DNA of 64,000 nucleotides from an uncultured Aquimonas sp. (lineage in GTDB: Bacteria > Pseudomonadota > Gammaproteobacteria > Xanthomonadales > Xanthomonadaceae), in contig NZ_CALART010000114.1 of assembly GCF_937888285.1 (NCBI RefSeq), positions 19,585-83,584 on the forward strand, written 5' to 3'. Below, in pieces: positions 33,555 to 42,142 of this stretch. The notes under the pieces were generated by a model, which had not been told where the DNA came from, searched no databases, and worked only from the letters and a program-made list of their open reading frames with translations. How positions within the stretch are numbered: the stretch's first letter is position 1; each line of letters begins with the position of its first letter. The translations under genes and the position numbers were made by a program.

Positions 33555-35183
33555 TCAGGCAGCGGGCTTCTCATAGGCCTTGACGGCCGCAGGCGCGGCG
33601 AAGCTGTCGGGGCGCGCCAGCGGCCAGAACAGCTCAAACACCGGATGCTTCGGCACGGCTTCCAGCAGCTCGCCGGGCTTGACGAAGAAGTGCAGATTGG
33701 CCAGCGAGCGGATCTCGTTGCCCGAAACGCGGCGGATGATGTGCTCGGGCCCCAGCTGGTCGGGATGCTGCAGACCGGCCGCCGCCAGCAGGTCCCGCAG
33801 GGCCTTCAACGTGTTGCGATGGAAGTGGTAGACCCGCTCGGCCTTGTCCGGCACCACCAGCGCACGCTGCCGCAAGGGGTCCTGGGTGGCCACGCCGGTC
33901 GGGCACTTGTCGGTATGGCAGCTCTGCGACTGGATGCAGCCCAGCGCGAACATGAAGCCGCGCGCCGAATTGCACCAGTCCGCGCCGATCGCCAGCGTGC
34001 GCGCCATGTCGAAGGCGGTGATGATCTTGCCGGCCGCGCCGATCTTGATGCGCCCGCGCAGATTGAGGCCCACCAGGGTGTTGTGGACGAGGATCAGGGC
34101 CTCGGTCAGCGGCGCGCCGACATGGTTGGTGAACTCCAGCGGCGCCGCTCCGGTGCCCCCCTCGCCGCCGTCGACCACGATGAAGTCGGGCGTGATGCCG
34201 GTGGCTACCATCGCCCGCGCGATCGCGAACCACTCCCACGGGTGGCCAATCGCGAGCTTGAAGCCGGTGGGCTTGCCGCCCGACAGCTCACGCAGGCGCG
34301 CAATGAACTTGAGCAGGCCGATCGGTGAATCGAAGGCGCTGTGGCGCGCGGGCGAGACGCAATCGGTGCCCACCGGCACGCCGCGCGCTTCCGCGATCTC
34401 GGGCGTCACCTTCGCCCCCGGCAGAATGCCGCCCTGCCCCGGCTTGGCGCCCTGGCTCAGCTTCAGCTCGACCATCCGCACCTGCGGGTCGCGGGCGTTC
34501 TCGATGAAGCGCTCCTCGCTGAAGCTGCCGTCGTCGTTGCGGCAGCCGAAGTAGCCCGAACCGATCTCCCAGACCAGGTCGCCACCGTGCTCGCGGTGGT
34601 AGCGCGAGATCGAGCCCTCGCCGGTGTCGTGATAGAAGCCGCCGCGCTTGGCGCCTGAGTTCAGCGCACGGATGGCCGCCGCCGACAGCGAACCGAAGCT
34701 CATCGCCGAGATGTTGAAGACGCTGGCCGAGTAGGGCTGGCTGCAGTCCGGGCCGCCGATGCGGATGCGGAAGTCGTGATCGGGCAGGTCGACCGGCTGC
34801 AAGCTGTGGTTGATCCACTCGTACTGCGGCCGGTAGACGTCGAGCTGGGTGCCGAAGGGGCGCTTGTCGAGGGTGTTCTTGGCGCGCTGGTAGACGATCG
34901 AGCGCTGCGCGCGCGAGAACGGCGTCTGCTCTTCATCGCCTTCCAGCAGGTACTGGCGAATCTCCGGCCGGATCGCTTCGACGAGATAGCGCACATGCGC
35001 CAGCAGCGGGTAGTTGCGCAGCAGGGCCCGCGGCGTTTGCAGGACATCGCGCAGGCCCAGCAGGCTGAGCAGCAGCGCAGTCGCAAACAGCCACCACCAG
35101 CCGTTGCCGTGCGCCAGCGCGAGCGCGGCGCCGACCGGAACCAGGACGATGCAGGCCAGCCAGGCCAGGTAGCGGATGAGCAT
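33555..35183 (-). CDS. FMN-binding glutamate synthase-family membrane protein
   Basis: Resembles the synthase domain of glutamate synthase but lacks the glutaminase half. The 542 residues begin with two hydrophobic segments (about 5-45), then the FMN barrel with NISAMSFGSLSAAAIRALN, GEGSISRYH, and GAKPGQGGILPGAKV. VVDGGEGGTGAAPLEF follows, and the iron-sulfur cysteines lie in CIQSQSCHTDKCPTG. This stand-alone family occurs widely in proteobacteria and its reaction is not firmly known. A small gene lies 51 nt upstream on the same strand. Confidence 0.9.
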   Translation of the reverse strand: MLIRYLAWLACIVLVPVGAALALAHGNGWWWLFATALLLSLLGLRDVLQTPRALLRNYPLLAHVRYLVEAIRPEIRQYLLEGDEEQTPFSRAQRSIVYQRAKNTLDKRPFGTQLDVYRPQYEWINHSLQPVDLPDHDFRIRIGGPDCSQPYSASVFNISAMSFGSLSAAAIRALNSGAKRGGFYHDTGEGSISRYHREHGGDLVWEIGSGYFGCRNDDGSFSEERFIENARDPQVRMVELKLSQGAKPGQGGILPGAKVTPEIAEARGVPVGTDCVSPARHSAFDSPIGLLKFIARLRELSGGKPTGFKLAIGHPWEWFAIARAMVATGITPDFIVVDGGEGGTGAAPLEFTNHVGAPLTEALILVHNTLVGLNLRGRIKIGAAGKIITAFDMARTLAIGADWCNSARGFMFALGCIQSQSCHTDKCPTGVATQDPLRQRALVVPDKAERVYHFHRNTLKALRDLLAAAGLQHPDQLGPEHIIRRVSGNEIRSLANLHFFVKPGELLEAVPKHPVFELFWPLARPDSFAAPAAVKAYEKPAA

Positions 35184-35234
35184 CGCGAAGGGACTCCTGC
35201 AGGGACATCGGCCCCCATGATGCCCGCAGCCGCC

Positions 35235-35459
35235 TCAGCGGTGGCGGATCGCCAGCACCTGGCCCGGCCGCAGGTTCGCTGCCGCCTGCTCCAGCTCGGC
35301 CAGGCTCTCTTCCTCGAAGTCCATCGAGGTGAGCCCGTGGAAGTGGGCATAGACATCGCCCTCGAAGCCGTCACCGGCGCTCAGCGCGAAGCTGCCCTCG
35401 GGCACGGCGCCCAGCGAGGCGACAGGTTCGAACTCAAGGCGAACGGGATTGCAGGACAT
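35235..35459 (-). CDS. Small hypothetical protein
   Basis: I do not recognise this gene. ATG 35459 (GTG 35465 is an alternative) gives 74 residues, acidic, with no membrane segment: it opens MSCNPVRLEFEPV and ends GQVLAIRHR. Composition and codon use look like real coding sequence. It lies 51 nt ahead of the glutamate synthase-like gene and probably shares its transcript. Confidence 0.55.
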   Translation of the reverse strand: MSCNPVRLEFEPVASLGAVPEGSFALSAGDGFEGDVYAHFHGLTSMDFEEESLAELEQAAANLRPGQVLAIRHR

Positions 35460-35511
35460 GGGCACTCACCAGAAGCGCGGGCGACAGGGCTCCCCGCCCA
35501 CCAGAACGTTC

Positions 35512-35535
35512 ATAGGGTGGGCCCTGGCCCACCAT
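35512..35535 (+). repeat. REP-like palindrome, copy a
   Basis: The core is GGTGGGCC-CT-GGCCCACC, 8-bp perfect arms around 2 nt, with asymmetric flanks ATAG before and AT after that give an orientation. This is the forward reference copy. Six more copies lie between here and 41.35 kb. Confidence 0.85.
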
Positions 35536-35707
35536 GAGCTCAACGCTCGCCCCGATCTGCATGCGTGCAGAGCCACGCTCGCTCCGCTCTGCATCCTTGC
35601 GGCGCCGAGGCAGCGGCCCGAACGCTCATCCCCTCGCACAACGCCCGGCGCAGCATCGGCAGACCGCACCATCGGTGTGATGCACGGACCGCGGCGGGGT
35701 GTTAGCT

Positions 35708-35731
35708 ATGGTGGGCCAGGGCCCACCCTAT
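35708..35731 (-). repeat. REP-like palindrome, copy b
   Basis: Reverse-oriented copy (core with AG centre and CTAT flank), forming an inverted pair with copy a. Confidence 0.85.
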
Positions 35732-35769
35732 CGCGTGCCCAGCAAGCGGTACCGAACCACCGTGGTCCG

Positions 35770-35856
35770 TGGTGCCCGGAGCGGGATTCGAACCCGCACA
35801 CCCTTGCAGGTAGCGGATTTTAAGTCCGCTGCGTCTACCGGTTTCGCCATCCGGGC
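35770..35856 (-). tRNA. tRNA-Leu (anticodon TAA)
   Basis: On the minus strand the acceptor GCCCGGA (5' end at 35856) pairs with TCCGGGC. The anticodon stem-loop CGGACTTAAAATCCG gives TAA, a class II variable arm follows, and the T arm reads GGGTTCGAATCCC. The CCA end is encoded at 35770-35772. Length with CCA is 87 nt, normal for tRNA-Leu. Confidence 0.96.
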
Positions 35857-35866
35857 GGCGGCGCGC

Positions 35867-35872
35867 AGTGTA
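35867..35872 (-). promoter_or_regulatory. Candidate -10 box for tRNA-Leu
   Basis: TACACT on the minus strand lies 10 nt before the tRNA 5' end. No recognisable -35 precedes it. Confidence 0.4.
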
Positions 35873-35983
35873 GCGGTGCCGTGCGCGCTTGGGAGGATTT
35901 GCGACTATGCCTGCCACCAATCGGGCTGCGTGTGGGCCAGCGCGGTCGGCTAACCTGCGCGCCAGTTCCCCATGCGCGCCCCC

Positions 35984-36883
35984 ATGTCCCTCACCCATCT
36001 CGACCGGCTGGAAGCCGAAAGCCTGCACATCTTCCGCGAGGCCGCGGCGGCTGCGCGCAAGCCGGTGCTGCTCTATTCCATCGGCAAGGACAGCAGCGTG
36101 CTGCTGCATCTGGCGCGCAAGGCCTTCGCGCCGGGTCGCCTGCCGTTTCCGCTTCTGCACATCGACACCGGCTGGAAGTTCCGCGAGATGATCGCCTTCC
36201 GCGATGCGCTGGCCGCGCGTCTCGGGCTCGACCTGATCGTCCATACCAACCCCGAGGGCAAGGCGGCCGGCGTCAATCCGATCACCCACGGCAGCGCCAC
36301 GCATACCGACGTCATGAAGACCCAGGCCCTGCGGCAGGCGCTGGATGCCCATGGCTTCGATGCGGCCTTCGGCGGTGCCCGTCGCGACGAAGAGTCCTCG
36401 CGGGCCAAGGAGCGCATCGCCAGCCACCGCAGCCCCGGCCACCGCTGGGAGCCCAAGCGCCAGCGGCCCGAGCTGTGGCAGCAGTTCAACCTGCGCCATG
36501 CGCCCGGTGAGACCTTCCGCGTGTTCCCGCTCTCGAACTGGACCGAGGCCGACATCTGGCGCTACATCGAGCGCGAGCACATCGAGGTAGTGCCGCTGTA
36601 CTTCGCCAAGCCGCGCCCGGTGGTGCGGCGTTCGGGCACCTGGATCATGGTCGACGACCAGCGCCTGCCGCTGGAGCCCGGCGAGCAGCCGCAGATGCTC
36701 AGCGTGCGCTTCCGCACCCTGGGCTGCTATCCGCTGACCGGCGCGGTCGAGAGCGAGGCCGCGGATCTGCCGGCCGTGCTGGCCGAAATGGCGGCCTCTC
36801 GCGCATCGGAACGCCAGGGCCGCCTGATCGACGGCGATGGCGCGGCATCGATGGAACGCAAGAAGCAGGAGGGCTACTTCTGA
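35984..36883 (+). CDS. cysD: Sulfate adenylyltransferase subunit 2
   Basis: Small subunit of ATP sulfurylase, which with CysN makes adenosine 5'-phosphosulfate for sulfate assimilation. ATG 35984 gives 299 residues starting MSLTHLDRLEAES, aligned with E. coli CysD; ATG 35972 adds four residues. The PP-loop motif LYSIGKDSSVLLHLARKAF and PFPLLHIDTGWKFREM are intact, as is FPLSNWTEADIWRYI. The stop overlaps the cysNC start (TGATG). The rest of the cys pathway is not in the window. Confidence 0.95.
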   Translation: MSLTHLDRLEAESLHIFREAAAAARKPVLLYSIGKDSSVLLHLARKAFAPGRLPFPLLHIDTGWKFREMIAFRDALAARLGLDLIVHTNPEGKAAGVNPITHGSATHTDVMKTQALRQALDAHGFDAAFGGARRDEESSRAKERIASHRSPGHRWEPKRQRPELWQQFNLRHAPGETFRVFPLSNWTEADIWRYIEREHIEVVPLYFAKPRPVVRRSGTWIMVDDQRLPLEPGEQPQMLSVRFRTLGCYPLTGAVESEAADLPAVLAEMAASRASERQGRLIDGDGAASMERKKQEGYF

Positions 36884-38817
36884 TGAACGCCCTGCCCCAG
36901 AGCCAAGACTTTTCGCAGCACGAGACCGCCGCCATCGCCCTGCCCGCGCCCGAACACCGGCCGCACCTGCGCCTGCTCACCTGCGGCAGCGTCGATGACG
37001 GCAAGAGCACTCTCATCGGCCGCCTGCTGTTCGAGACCGACAGCGTGCCCGACGACCAGCTCGCCACTCTCGAACTCCTCTCGCGTCGCCACGGCACGCG
37101 CGGCGAGCAGGTCGACTACGCCCTGCTGCTCGATGGACTCTCGGCCGAGCGCGAACAGGGCATCACCATCGACGTCGCCTGGCGCTACTTCGGCACGGCA
37201 CGCACCGCCTTCATCGTCGCCGATTCGCCCGGCCACGCCGAATACACCCGCAACATGGTGACCGCGGCCAGCCATTGTGACCTCGCCGTGCTGCTGGTGG
37301 ACGCGCGGCAGGGCCTGCTGCCGCAGACCCTGCGCCACGCCTGCATCGCCGCCCTGCTGGGCATCCAGCGGGTGGTGTTGGCGGTGAACAAGATGGACCG
37401 CATAGGCTTCGATGCCGAGGCGTTCGAGCGCATCGTCGAACGCTTCGCCGACTTTGCCGCGCGCGTGGGCCTGGAGCACGTGCAGCCGATCCCGCTGTGC
37501 GCTGTGGATGGCGACAATCTCGTGCAGCGCAGTTCGCGCATGCCCTGGTATGCCGGCCCGGCCCTGCTGGAGCATCTGGAATCGATGGCCGCCGAGCTGG
37601 CGTCCGCGCCGCCGCGACCACGGCATGCGCCGCGCCTGCCGGTCAGCTGGGTGGTGCGGCCCGATGCCGACTTCCGCGGCTTCGCCGGCCAGCTGCAGGG
37701 CGGTGTGCTGCGGGTCGGCGACAGTCTGCGCAGCGTGCCCTCGGGCCAGACCTCGAGGGTGCGCGGGCTGTGGCTCGGGGACGAGGCACTGGACGTCGCC
37801 CATCCGGGCCAATCCATCGTGCTGGCGCTGGAGGACGAGATCGATTCCAGCCGCGGCGATGTGCTGTGCGCAGCGACCGATCCAGTCGAGGCCAGCGACC
37901 AGTTCGAGGTCGACATCGTGTGGCTGGGCGAGCAGCCCATGCTGCCGGGTCGGCCCTATCGCCTGCAGATCGGCACCGCCAGCGCGCTGGCGACGCCGGC
38001 CACGCCGAAGTACCGGCTCAACGTCGAGACGCTGGAGCACCTTGCCGCGCGCACCCTGGCGGTGAACGAAATCGGCCGCGTCAATCTGGCGCTCGATCGC
38101 GCACTGCCCTTCGAGGCCTATGCCGACAATCCGGGCCTGGGCGGCGGCATCCTGATTGACACGCTGAGCCACCAGACCGTCGGCGCGGTGATGGTGCGCC
38201 ACGCCCTGCGTCGCGCGTCGAACCTGCACTGGCAGGCGCTGGACATCAACCGCGCCAAGCGCGCCGGCCAGAAGGGCCAGAAACCGGCGGTGCTGTGGTT
38301 CACCGGACTCTCGGGCGCGGGCAAATCCACCATTGCGAACCTCGTCGAGAAGCAGTTGCACGCGCTGGGCAAGCACACCTATCTGCTTGATGGCGACAAT
38401 GTGCGTCATGGCCTGAACAAGGATCTCGGCTTCACCGACGCCGACCGCGTCGAGAACATCCGCCGCGTAGCCGAAGTGGCGAAGCTGATGGCCGATGCCG
38501 GCCTGATCTGCCTGGTCTCCTTCATCTCGCCCTTCCGCAGCGAGCGTGCCTTCGCCCGCGCTCTGCTGCCCGAAGGCGAGTTCTTCGAGGTCTTCGTCGA
38601 CACGCCGCTAGAAGTCGCCGAGGCGCGCGACGTCAAGGGTCTGTACGCCAAGGCCCGACGCGGCGAACTGCGCAACTTCACCGGCATCGATTCGGCCTAC
38701 GAACGGCCGGAATCGCCGGAGCTGCACCTGCAGGCGGATCAGCTGTCGCCCGAAGTCGCGGCCGAGGCGGTGATCGAGGGTTTGCGACGCGCGGGCGTGC
38801 TGGAAGGCGAGCTTTGA
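36883..38817 (+). CDS. cysNC: Fused sulfate adenylyltransferase GTPase / adenylylsulfate kinase
   Basis: Bifunctional enzyme: the CysN part drives ATP sulfurylase by GTP hydrolysis and the CysC part phosphorylates APS to PAPS. The 644 residues show GTPase motifs CGSVDDGKSTLIGRLL (about 34-49), DSPGHAEYTRNM and NKMD, then an elongation-factor-like beta barrel. The APS kinase domain starts near 468, with P-loop GLSGAGKSTIANL, DGDNVRHGLNKDLGF and FISPFRSER. The fusion is common in this order. It follows cysD with a 1-nt overlap. No terminator with a T tract is seen; a REP pair follows about 95 nt later. Confidence 0.96.
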   Translation: MNALPQSQDFSQHETAAIALPAPEHRPHLRLLTCGSVDDGKSTLIGRLLFETDSVPDDQLATLELLSRRHGTRGEQVDYALLLDGLSAEREQGITIDVAWRYFGTARTAFIVADSPGHAEYTRNMVTAASHCDLAVLLVDARQGLLPQTLRHACIAALLGIQRVVLAVNKMDRIGFDAEAFERIVERFADFAARVGLEHVQPIPLCAVDGDNLVQRSSRMPWYAGPALLEHLESMAAELASAPPRPRHAPRLPVSWVVRPDADFRGFAGQLQGGVLRVGDSLRSVPSGQTSRVRGLWLGDEALDVAHPGQSIVLALEDEIDSSRGDVLCAATDPVEASDQFEVDIVWLGEQPMLPGRPYRLQIGTASALATPATPKYRLNVETLEHLAARTLAVNEIGRVNLALDRALPFEAYADNPGLGGGILIDTLSHQTVGAVMVRHALRRASNLHWQALDINRAKRAGQKGQKPAVLWFTGLSGAGKSTIANLVEKQLHALGKHTYLLDGDNVRHGLNKDLGFTDADRVENIRRVAEVAKLMADAGLICLVSFISPFRSERAFARALLPEGEFFEVFVDTPLEVAEARDVKGLYAKARRGELRNFTGIDSAYERPESPELHLQADQLSPEVAAEAVIEGLRRAGVLEGEL

Positions 38818-38912
38818 GCAGCTTACGGACAATCAGCGAGGTGCGCTGGCCCAAAGCAACGCGGCGCAGCTAAACCCGCTCAGCGCGCACGCTGGACGCG
38901 GAGCCTATGCTC

Positions 38913-38936
38913 ATAGGGTGGGCCCTGGCCCACCAT
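38913..38936 (+). repeat. REP-like palindrome, copy c
   Basis: Forward copy identical to copy a over 24 nt, downstream of cysNC. Confidence 0.85.
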
Positions 38937-39027
38937 GCGCTTGAGTCTCGCTTCGGTTAATGCCCGCTACACATCAAACTGCCTGCGCGCAAGCATTCGA
39001 ACCGGGGGCGGTGCTTGAAGTGAGGCA

Positions 39028-39051
39028 ATGGTGGGCCAGGGCCCACCCTAT
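39028..39051 (-). repeat. REP-like palindrome, copy d
   Basis: Reverse copy forming an inverted pair with copy c (91 nt between them), placed 15 nt beyond the 3' end of the small membrane protein gene. Confidence 0.85.
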
Positions 39052-39065
39052 GAAGAAGACGCAGC

Positions 39066-39305
39066 TCAGCGCTTTCGCATCGCCCCGGCCACCAGCAGCA
39101 CGACGCCGACGCCGAGCAGGACGAAACCGAGCGTCTTGCCCTGCTCGCCGCGGTCGGCCACGCGGATGCCGCCATCGCCGACTTCGAGCGCCTTGTCGCC
39201 GACGCGCAGCACTTCGTTCTTGCCTTCCAGCTGGATCAGGCCGGACACCAGGACGCCACCGCCAATGGCGAGCAGAAGACCGAGAGTGAGCAGAACTGCG
39301 CGCAT
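39066..39305 (-). CDS. Small two-helix membrane protein
   Basis: Function not recognised. ATG 39305 is chosen because GGAG lies 6 nt upstream; the longer open frame to 39524 has no support. The 79 residues have a transmembrane helix at about 2-20 (AVLLTLGLLLAIGGGVLV), a charged loop of about 35 residues and a second helix at about 57-75 (LGFVLLGVGVVLLVAG). The end is basic (MRKR). Topology resembles DUF3185-type small inner-membrane proteins, but I would not assign it firmly. Confidence 0.7.
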   Translation of the reverse strand: MRAVLLTLGLLLAIGGGVLVSGLIQLEGKNEVLRVGDKALEVGDGGIRVADRGEQGKTLGFVLLGVGVVLLVAGAMRKR

Positions 39306-39587
39306 GAGAGGCTCCGGTGTGGGGTGACCGCGGCTCGCGGCGCCGCCACTGTGCAGAGACATCGCGATCGAGACAAGCCTTGCGCCAATAGCGCGGATCG
39401 CTGCGTCGGACCTTTCGAGCCCTTCGCCGCCGCCGCGCGGAGCTGTGGGCAGAGTGCGGCAGCGACTGCAAACAAACCCCAGCTGAATCAGCTCCACGCA
39501 GTGCGCCTTCAGGGGCTGGCGCAACGCGTGAAGACTTCATGAAACTCAGCCTCGCGGCATCCGCCGCGCCTCTGAAAGGACTCAGAC

Positions 39588-40130
39588 ATGATCAAACGCT
39601 CCCTGCTGGCGCTCACCAGCCTGTTCGCACTCACCCCGGCCCAAGCCATCGACTGGCACGTCGGCGTCGGCGCCTTCGACGCGCTTGAGGACCGCTCCCT
39701 CTTCGAACCGCGCGACGGCGCCAGGGGCGAAACCGGGGTCACCGCGGTGGCCGGCCTGCAGTTCGGCCGTGGCTTCGGCATCGAAGCGGCCTGGGCCGAT
39801 CTTGGCGAGCTGGAACGCAGCAACATCGCCGATGCCGGCTATCTCACCGAAGGCGATCTCTGGTCCCTGGGCCTGACCTGGACCACGCAAAGCGGCACTC
39901 TGCGCCCCTATGTCAAGGCGGGCCTGTTCCAGCGCGAGGAGGATGGCAGCGTGCTCACCATCGCTGGCCCGCGCCGGGTCACCGACGACGACAGCGGCTG
40001 GATGGCGGAGGCCGGCGCGCGCTGGCACCTCAGCGATCTGTTCGCAGTACGCGCCGGCTACGCGCACTACGATTTCGATCGCGGCAGCGATGGCAGCGTG
40101 CAGGTGGTGGCAGAGCTGCATTTCCAGTGA
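39588..40130 (+). CDS. Outer-membrane beta-barrel protein (OmpA-like small porin fold)
   Basis: Predicted eight-strand outer-membrane barrel of unknown role. AAGGA lies 8 nt before the ATG. The 180 residues begin with a signal peptide (SLLALTSLFALTPAQA). Alternating-hydrophobicity strands follow, such as GVTAVAGLQFG, FGIEAAWADLGE, RPYVKAGLFQRE and AEAGARWHLSDLFAVRAGYA. It ends VQVVAELHFQ, with the terminal aromatic Phe followed by Gln. It is monocistronic. Confidence 0.85.
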   Translation: MIKRSLLALTSLFALTPAQAIDWHVGVGAFDALEDRSLFEPRDGARGETGVTAVAGLQFGRGFGIEAAWADLGELERSNIADAGYLTEGDLWSLGLTWTTQSGTLRPYVKAGLFQREEDGSVLTIAGPRRVTDDDSGWMAEAGARWHLSDLFAVRAGYAHYDFDRGSDGSVQVVAELHFQ

Positions 40131-40240
40131 TCGCGGCGGAGCGGGCGCCGCCGCCCGCTCCCCGCTTCCAACGCATTCCGTTCGCTCCCATGCGCGATTC
40201 CTGCACGGCAGCTCATCGATCCTAGGTCTAGGCTTGTGCC

Positions 40241-40999
40241 ATGAACGTCTCAGCTGCAGTCCATGAACTCGATCACACCCTCCTTGCGCTTGGCAGCGAA
40301 GGGTTCTGCTTCCTGCCTTGTGCGCAGGCGCTGGCCCTGCTGCCGGCACAGGTCGACGTGGGCTGGGAGGCGTTCGCCCGCAGCTGGAGCGGGCTGGGGC
40401 TCGATGAGCACATGGCCGACGGCGGCCGCTACCGGCGGCGGCGGCACGCGGTGTTTGCCGCCAGCCGCGCGCGCGGCATCGAGCGTTTACGAGACGCGCC
40501 GCACTATCAGGCCCTGCACTACAACCGCCTGAACGGCGGTATCGAGCGCTGGTTCCAGCCGATCCTGCCAGACATTGCCGACAGCGCGGCGTTCCGCGCA
40601 CTCAGCGAGTTCGCGCACGCGCTGTTCTCGAAGCTGGCCCCCGAGGTGGAACGCTGGCAGATCGAGGCGCATCAGTTCCGCATCGAAGCCCTGCCCGGCC
40701 AGCCCGGGCAGCCGACGCCGGAAGGCGTGCATCGCGACGGTGTCGACTACGTGCTGGTGGCCCTGGTCGATCGCCACAACATCCACGAAGGCACCACTAC
40801 GATCCATGCCGCCGACGGCACCCAGCTCGGCGCCTTTACCCTGACCGAAGCGCTGGATATCGCGCTCGTCGATGACCAGCGCGTCTGGCACGGCGTCACC
40901 GCAGTCGAGCCGCTGGATCCGGATGCACCGGCCTGGCGTGACGTGCTGGTGCTGACCTTCAGGCGCGCCGAGGCCGTGCGGAGCGCTGCAGCCTCATAG
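40241..40999 (+). CDS. 2-oxoglutarate/Fe(II) dioxygenase (isoleucine-hydroxylase type)
   Basis: Predicted hydroxylase of an amino acid or related small molecule, family 2OG-Fe_Oxy_2 (relatives include L-isoleucine 4-hydroxylase). The 252 residues show the iron ligands His164 and Asp166 in GVHRDGVDYV and His217 in RVWHGVTAVEP, followed by a candidate 2-oxoglutarate Arg in LVLTFRR. The TAG stop (40997-40999) lies inside REP copy e, so the repeat supplies the end of this gene and the final Ser codon abuts it. Confidence 0.88.
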   Translation: MNVSAAVHELDHTLLALGSEGFCFLPCAQALALLPAQVDVGWEAFARSWSGLGLDEHMADGGRYRRRRHAVFAASRARGIERLRDAPHYQALHYNRLNGGIERWFQPILPDIADSAAFRALSEFAHALFSKLAPEVERWQIEAHQFRIEALPGQPGQPTPEGVHRDGVDYVLVALVDRHNIHEGTTTIHAADGTQLGAFTLTEALDIALVDDQRVWHGVTAVEPLDPDAPAWRDVLVLTFRRAEAVRSAAAS

Positions 41000-41019
41000 G
41001 GTGGGCCCTGGCCCACCAT
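40996..41019 (+). repeat. REP-like palindrome, copy e
   Basis: Forward copy; its ATAG flank contains the stop codon of the dioxygenase gene. Confidence 0.85.
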
Positions 41020-41242
41020 GGCGAATGTTCTTCTCACGACGCTTAGGTGCCCCGCATTCGCATCGGGCACGCAATGCTTCATCCGGGTATCAAGCGGCAG
41101 GCTCCTAACGCGCGTCGGCAGACGAGGTCTCTGCAGGCGGCACAATCGGAAGTCCTAGAGCACGCGCATCAGGACGCGGCCTCGTGTCTGACAGCGAAGT
41201 TGAAATGCTCGGAGCGCGGGAACCGGGGCGAGAGCGCCCCTC

Positions 41243-41265
41243 ACGGTGGGCCAGGGCCCACCCTA
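41243..41265 (-). repeat. REP-like palindrome, copy f
   Basis: Reverse copy with CTAT flank; the outer flank on the other side is changed. Confidence 0.8.
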
Positions 41266-41326
41266 TGGGCTCGCTTGGTTTGCGAATGGCGGGCCATTGC
41301 CGACGCCATGAACGCCCCGTACCTGC

Positions 41327-41348
41327 ATAGGGTGGGCCCTGGCCCACC
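41327..41348 (+). repeat. REP-like palindrome, copy g
   Basis: Forward copy; the terminal AT after the core has diverged to GC. Confidence 0.8.
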
Positions 41349-41500
41349 GCGAGCTTCACGTATTCGACTTGACTCGAACACAGTGCAGACCTGCACGCAT
41401 TCGATTTCGGCTCGAAGGCACTCCGACACTTCGGCACAGCGGCACACACTTCGAAGCCTCAGCGCTACGGCTTCGCTCGCACGCGAGCCCGCGCATCACA

Positions 41501-42142
41501 TCACCCCATGGCCTTCGGCGCAGTCGCATGGCGCTGGCGCAGCAGATTCTCGACATCGCCCAGCGACAGCCCGCGCGCGCGCAGCAGCACCAGCAGGTGG
41601 TAGATCAGGTCGGCACTCTCGCCCAGCAGGTCCGCATCCTCTTGGGCCACTGCGGCCAGCGCGGTTTCCACGCCCTCCTCGCCCACCTTCTGCGCGATAC
41701 GGCGAATGCCGCCCTCGAACAACCTGGTGGTGTAGCTGCCAACCGGGCGCTCGCGCTCGCGCTGGGCGATCAGCGCATCGAGGTCACCGAGGAAGCTGCC
41801 CGGCGCATCGGGAAAGCAGCTGGTGCGCTGCAGGTGGCAGGTGGGGCCCTGCGGATGCGCCTGGATCAGCAGCGTATCGGCATCGCAGTCGGTCTCGATG
41901 CTGACCAGCTTGAGCACATGGCCGCTGCGCTCGCCCTTGGTCCACAGCCGACCCTTGCTGCGGCTGAAGAAGGTGACGTGGCGACACGCCAGGGTCATCT
42001 CCAGGGCTTCGCGATTCATATAGCCCAGCATCAGCACGCGCAGGGTCTCTGCGTCCTGCACCACCGCCGGCAGCAGGCCGTCCTGCTTGTCCCAGGCCAG
42101 TCGATCCAGGGTTTCGGGGCTGACCACCACGTCTTCAGACAT
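41501..42142 (-). CDS. hisIE: Phosphoribosyl-AMP cyclohydrolase / phosphoribosyl-ATP pyrophosphatase
   Basis: Bifunctional enzyme for steps 2 and 3 of histidine synthesis. ATG 42142 (protein start MSEDVVVSPETLDRLAW) overlaps the end of hisF by 8 nt. The 213 residues contain the HisI half with FFSRSKGRLWTKGE and the zinc-site DCDADTLLIQ and GPTCH. The HisE half has YTTRLFEGGIRRIAQKVGEEGVE (first 20 of these are the family block). It is the last gene of the operon. Confidence 0.95.
   Translation of the reverse strand: MSEDVVVSPETLDRLAWDKQDGLLPAVVQDAETLRVLMLGYMNREALEMTLACRHVTFFSRSKGRLWTKGERSGHVLKLVSIETDCDADTLLIQAHPQGPTCHLQRTSCFPDAPGSFLGDLDALIAQRERERPVGSYTTRLFEGGIRRIAQKVGEEGVETALAAVAQEDADLLGESADLIYHLLVLLRARGLSLGDVENLLRQRHATAPKAMG

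Larger units (their letters stand above)
35460..35769. other. Intergenic region with two inverted REP copies
   Basis: The 310 nt between the small gene and tRNA-Leu contain REP copies a and b in opposite orientation, 172 nt apart. I see no gene between them. Confidence 0.5.
41000..41500. other. Gene-free region with three REP copies
   Basis: About 500 nt between the convergent dioxygenase and hisIE genes. It holds REP copies e, f and g. It also has two imperfect direct repeats (ATTCGA...CTCGAA, near 41361-41379 and 41399-41416) and a hairpin GCTCGC-AC-GCGAGC (41475-41488) just beyond the hisIE stop. That hairpin could end his transcription, though it has no T tract. No gene is supported. Confidence 0.55.

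Noticed and set aside
35889..36191. A 100-codon plus-strand frame starting before cysD
   Set aside because: It runs into cysD in another frame and has no motif. cysD explains the sequence.
39306..39524. N-terminal extension of the small two-helix membrane protein
   Set aside because: The extra 73 residues are Arg/Cys-rich and lack a ribosome site, whereas ATG 39305 has GGAG at the right distance.
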